Assembly (NCBI GenBank): GCA_040881505.1
Contig: JBBEDC010000004.1
Coordinates: 1-8,097, forward strand
Reading direction: 5' to 3'
Length of the DNA: 8,097 nt
Source of the DNA: JBBEDC01 sp040881505
Lineage (GTDB): Bacteria; Patescibacteriota; Andersenbacteria; UBA10190
This document shows positions 6,323-8,097 of this stretch, piece by piece. Under the pieces are notes generated by a model, which worked only from the letters and a program-made list of their open reading frames with translations, was not told where the DNA came from and did no database searches. How positions within the stretch are numbered: position 1 is the stretch's first letter; each line of letters begins with the position of its first letter. Both the position numbers and the translations under genes were made by a program.

Positions 6323-7090
6323 CTAGTTTACACCCGAAAAGACAACAAACACCCCAACAATTGCAATTAAACTAACTAGGTAATTCAGGCCATACAGTGA
6401 AAGAAAGATTTTTCCTGCAAAACTATTATCTCGTTTTACCTTTCTTATACCGTAAATAGTGGCAAGGACAAGGAGAGTCTGCATAATAATGTACAACCAA
6501 GGTGGTACGCTTGCTAAGATTGTCGGCCCTATCCCGCTATTTGAAAGACTCTTCAGCAAACTTGGAAGCGAGTAAGTAAATAAAATAGACGGAAATAAAT
6601 CTGGCACTATCGAGCCATACCCCCCTGGTGGAACTGTAATCATTATGAGTAGTTCGACGAGGGCGAGAGCTAACACTATCGACCCAAACACAACCACTTT
6701 AGTACTACTCACCCTTGGCATCCCGACTCCCCTCCACCGAGCTATCAAAAGTAGTGCAATCATTTCAACAACAATAATGAACACGACGTATATGGCAAAT
6801 ACTATTTCCTTATCAGGCAAAGAAGTATGGTACACCGCCACTATTAACATTGAGTATATGAAATACAATATCATGTAAAAGAACTTTGCTTTCTCTCTTA
6901 AGACTTGAAATAGAAATATAGTCGCAAAAAGAAGAACAAAAGATAGTATTGCAAGGTACATCAACTCAAATACAGCTGGTAGTTTTTCGAAATTTCCAAG
7001 ACGGTCAGTTGTTGACTGTAGTAGTAGTGCGGCCGCAAATGGCACGGCCACAAGAAGTGCTACTCGAACTCCTTTCGTGCGATTATCCAT
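6323..7090 (-). CDS. Uncharacterised polytopic membrane protein
   Basis: I do not recognise a family. The 255-residue product is very hydrophobic, with likely membrane segments near 8-25, 40-64, 69-89, 95-118, 131-153, 197-215 and 226-252, and possibly a re-entrant or extra helix near 160-180 after a VPPGGYGS turn. Short basic loops (REKAK at 65-69, RWRGVG at 118-123, RKVKRD at 216-221) suggest cytoplasmic sides. No catalytic or transport motif stands out. The coding sequence includes very AT-rich stretches (one sampled 60-base stretch has about 27% G+C). The ATG has no close Shine-Dalgarno sequence; a GGGGGTAGGA lies about 13 bases upstream, further than usual. Its start codon overlaps the end of the truncated deoxyribosyltransferase frame by 8 bp, so translation may be coupled to that remnant. 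It lies between an intact and a broken copy of the same gene, which suggests it arrived with the rearrangement. Confidence 0.75.
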   Translation of the reverse strand: MDNRTKGVRVALLVAVPFAAALLLQSTTDRLGNFEKLPAVFELMYLAILSFVLLFATIFLFQVLREKAKFFYMILYFIYSMLIVAVYHTSLPDKEIVFAIYVVFIIVVEMIALLLIARWRGVGMPRVSSTKVVVFGSIVLALALVELLIMITVPPGGYGSIVPDLFPSILFTYSLPSLLKSLSNSGIGPTILASVPPWLYIIMQTLLVLATIYGIRKVKRDNSFAGKIFLSLYGLNYLVSLIAIVGVFVVFSGVN

Positions 7091-7256
7091 ATCTCGATTT
7101 TATCCTACCCCCGCACACTACGCCAACCATAACATCTTCATATAAAGGGGTGTGAAGGTCCGTTACAAACGCATCATGCCCTAGAGCGCGCAGTTGATCA
7201 CGTGCTTCGAGCATGTTCTCCGTAAATTGCATTGAGCCTAAAATACCTATTTTCAT
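7083..7256 (-). pseudogene. Truncated copy of the deoxyribosyltransferase-like gene
   Basis: The first 37 codons (7256-7146) match the intact gene at 6231-6121 with no gap. By hand I count 16 base differences in 111 (about 86% identity), and only V18A and M25L change a residue. Similarity begins exactly at the start codon and ends near codon 38, after DLHTP. The frame then runs on through unrelated sequence (LYEDVMVGVV onward) to a TAA, giving a 57-residue chimeric ORF. It lacks the DADAVLVLN and catalytic Glu regions, so it cannot be an active enzyme. Its ATG overlaps the hydrolase stop as ATGA, and its stop overlaps the membrane protein start by 8 bp. It may still be translated as a passive link between those genes. 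The pattern suggests a former functional paralogue that lost its 3' part, not a fresh assembly duplicate. Confidence 0.8.
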
Positions 7257-7993
7257 ACTGAGTATTTACTTACCCATTTCAACGTTTCCTCGAACAGCTG
7301 GTCCTCTACTCCTTCTTCGTCGAAAGTATGCCCTGCACCTTTTATAACTACCAACTCCTTGAGACCGTTCATGCAATCGAAGTATTCTTGGCTTCCTCGA
7401 GGGTTTCCGCCTTCTGCTGCAATTATCTTCGTAGGTATTTGGATCTTCTTTGCAACTTCTGTGGGACGTAATGTCTTAAACTCTTGGGCCATGCTTTCGC
7501 CAAGAAGGTATTCCACTCCCCAGTCCACAATGTAGTTATTTGAAGGCTTATCCTGTTTTAGAGGCCTTTCTTGTCCTTCAACAATGTCCTTCAATCCCAA
7601 CATGTCGGATGGATCCCAAAACACAATTGAACATGCCTCCGAAATATCCGCTAACACAATGGTTGGAGCTCCAAGACTATGCCCAACGATATGAATGTTT
7701 TTGTAATCCTGTTTGAAGCTGGAGAAAACAGTCTCTAGATCCATAGCATGAATACGCACCGTACAATTTGATAATGCCCTACCGCCCTCGTCACCGCTGT
7801 ATAGATCAAATCGAACTACATCAAATCCATTCTGAGGGAAAAAATGTGCAGCGTTATAAAAGATATGTTCGTTGGAATTTCCCGTTAGCCCATGTACAAA
7901 AATAACAAGGCTATTGGATTTTGATGCTCCGGTATTGAGCGTGCCATAAATGATATGACTATCGCTGGTCTTTAGTTTAAATTGTTTTTCCAT
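7253..7993 (-). CDS. Alpha/beta hydrolase (putative serine esterase or acylhydrolase)
   Basis: The 246-residue product has the alpha/beta hydrolase fold pattern: a strand ending in FVHGLTGNSN (32-41, the oxyanion-hole HG), then VVRFDLYSGDEGG (59-71), the nucleophile elbow IVGHSLGAP with Ser106 (102-110), and GAGHTF with catalytic His222 (219-224). The acid residue is less clear: the usual Asp after strand seven is replaced by AAEGGN, so Glu194 or a nearby Asp may serve. No signal peptide is present, so it should act in the cytoplasm. Substrate is unknown. The start lies within the end of an upstream frame (17-bp overlap) and has no clear Shine-Dalgarno sequence. The stop overlaps the ATG of the truncated deoxyribosyltransferase copy as ATGA, showing that hydrolase and transferase were once adjacent operon genes. 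Confidence 0.85.
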   Translation of the reverse strand: MEKQFKLKTSDSHIIYGTLNTGASKSNSLVIFVHGLTGNSNEHIFYNAAHFFPQNGFDVVRFDLYSGDEGGRALSNCTVRIHAMDLETVFSSFKQDYKNIHIVGHSLGAPTIVLADISEACSIVFWDPSDMLGLKDIVEGQERPLKQDKPSNNYIVDWGVEYLLGESMAQEFKTLRPTEVAKKIQIPTKIIAAEGGNPRGSQEYFDCMNGLKELVVIKGAGHTFDEEGVEDQLFEETLKWVSKYSV

Positions 7994-8096
7994 GCGCTTT
8001 CATGTTGTATTCCGGCAGCTTCTCCGTAATAAACGAGTTGAATATTTCCTGCACATCTTTTAAATTTTCTACATCGATATACTCACGCACATGCAA
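7977..8096 (-). CDS. 3' end of an unidentified gene
   Basis: An open frame enters from the right edge and gives 39 residues (starting LHVREYIDVENLKDVQEIF, ending MKAHGKTI) before a TAA at 7979-7977. It looks like a natural, charged, helical C-terminus, and its neighbour-like overlap of 17 bp with the hydrolase start fits an operon gene. Too little is visible to name a family. The 5' part lies beyond the window. Confidence 0.55.
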   Translation of the reverse strand: MHVREYIDVENLKDVQEIFNSFITEKLPEYNMKAHGKTI

Positions 8097-8097
8097 T

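Overview
This window looks like a chromosomal piece of an uncultivated bacterium with a small, compact genome. My best guess is Patescibacteria (Candidate Phyla Radiation), of the Parcubacteria type. This is inferred from the gene mix (sortase with an ACWP-type active site, AI-2E family permease, DUF2207 protein ending in a Gly-rich GSW tail, HAM1-type pyrophosphatase, small deoxyribosyltransferase-like enzyme), from tight packing with 1-17 bp gaps or overlaps, and from many genes lacking a clear Shine-Dalgarno (SD) sequence. No rRNA or other phylogenetic marker is present, so the assignment is tentative. TGA is used as a stop codon, which argues against the recoded lineages (Gracilibacteria, Absconditabacteria).

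Left part (1-3801), cell envelope. A very good promoter at 61-89 drives a membrane-anchored sortase (115-933). A second good promoter lies on the opposite strand over the same DNA (85-113), giving a bidirectional arrangement. The sortase converges, with 1 bp between stops, on an AI-2E family multi-pass membrane protein (935-1960, minus). That gene is divergent from a secreted, membrane-anchored DUF2207 protein (2017-3801).

Middle part (3806-5265, minus strand), housekeeping. An inositol-monophosphatase-family enzyme, a RdgB/HAM1-type NTP pyrophosphatase and a newly noted 42-residue acidic ORF are spaced by -3 to +3 bp and look like one operon. The convergent DUF2207 gene ends 4 bp from the small ORF.

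Stretch 5290-5816, minus strand, is a self-contained single-gene unit. It has a near-consensus promoter, an exact AGGAGG ribosome site, an unrecognised 132-residue Arg-rich helical protein and a strong intrinsic terminator. It is clearly more GC-rich than its neighbours and is flanked by a near-identical 12-mer in direct orientation. This looks like a mobile or recently acquired cassette.

Right part (5818-8097, minus strand) is a rearranged locus. In transcription order it holds the 3' end of an unknown gene, an alpha/beta hydrolase, a truncated copy of a nucleoside 2-deoxyribosyltransferase-like gene (joined to the hydrolase by an ATGA overlap), an unrecognised polytopic membrane protein, and an intact copy of the deoxyribosyltransferase-like gene. 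The truncated copy matches the first 37 codons of the intact gene at about 86% nucleotide identity with almost only silent differences. It was therefore probably a working paralogue before it was cut. No tRNA, rRNA, CRISPR array or transposase is visible.
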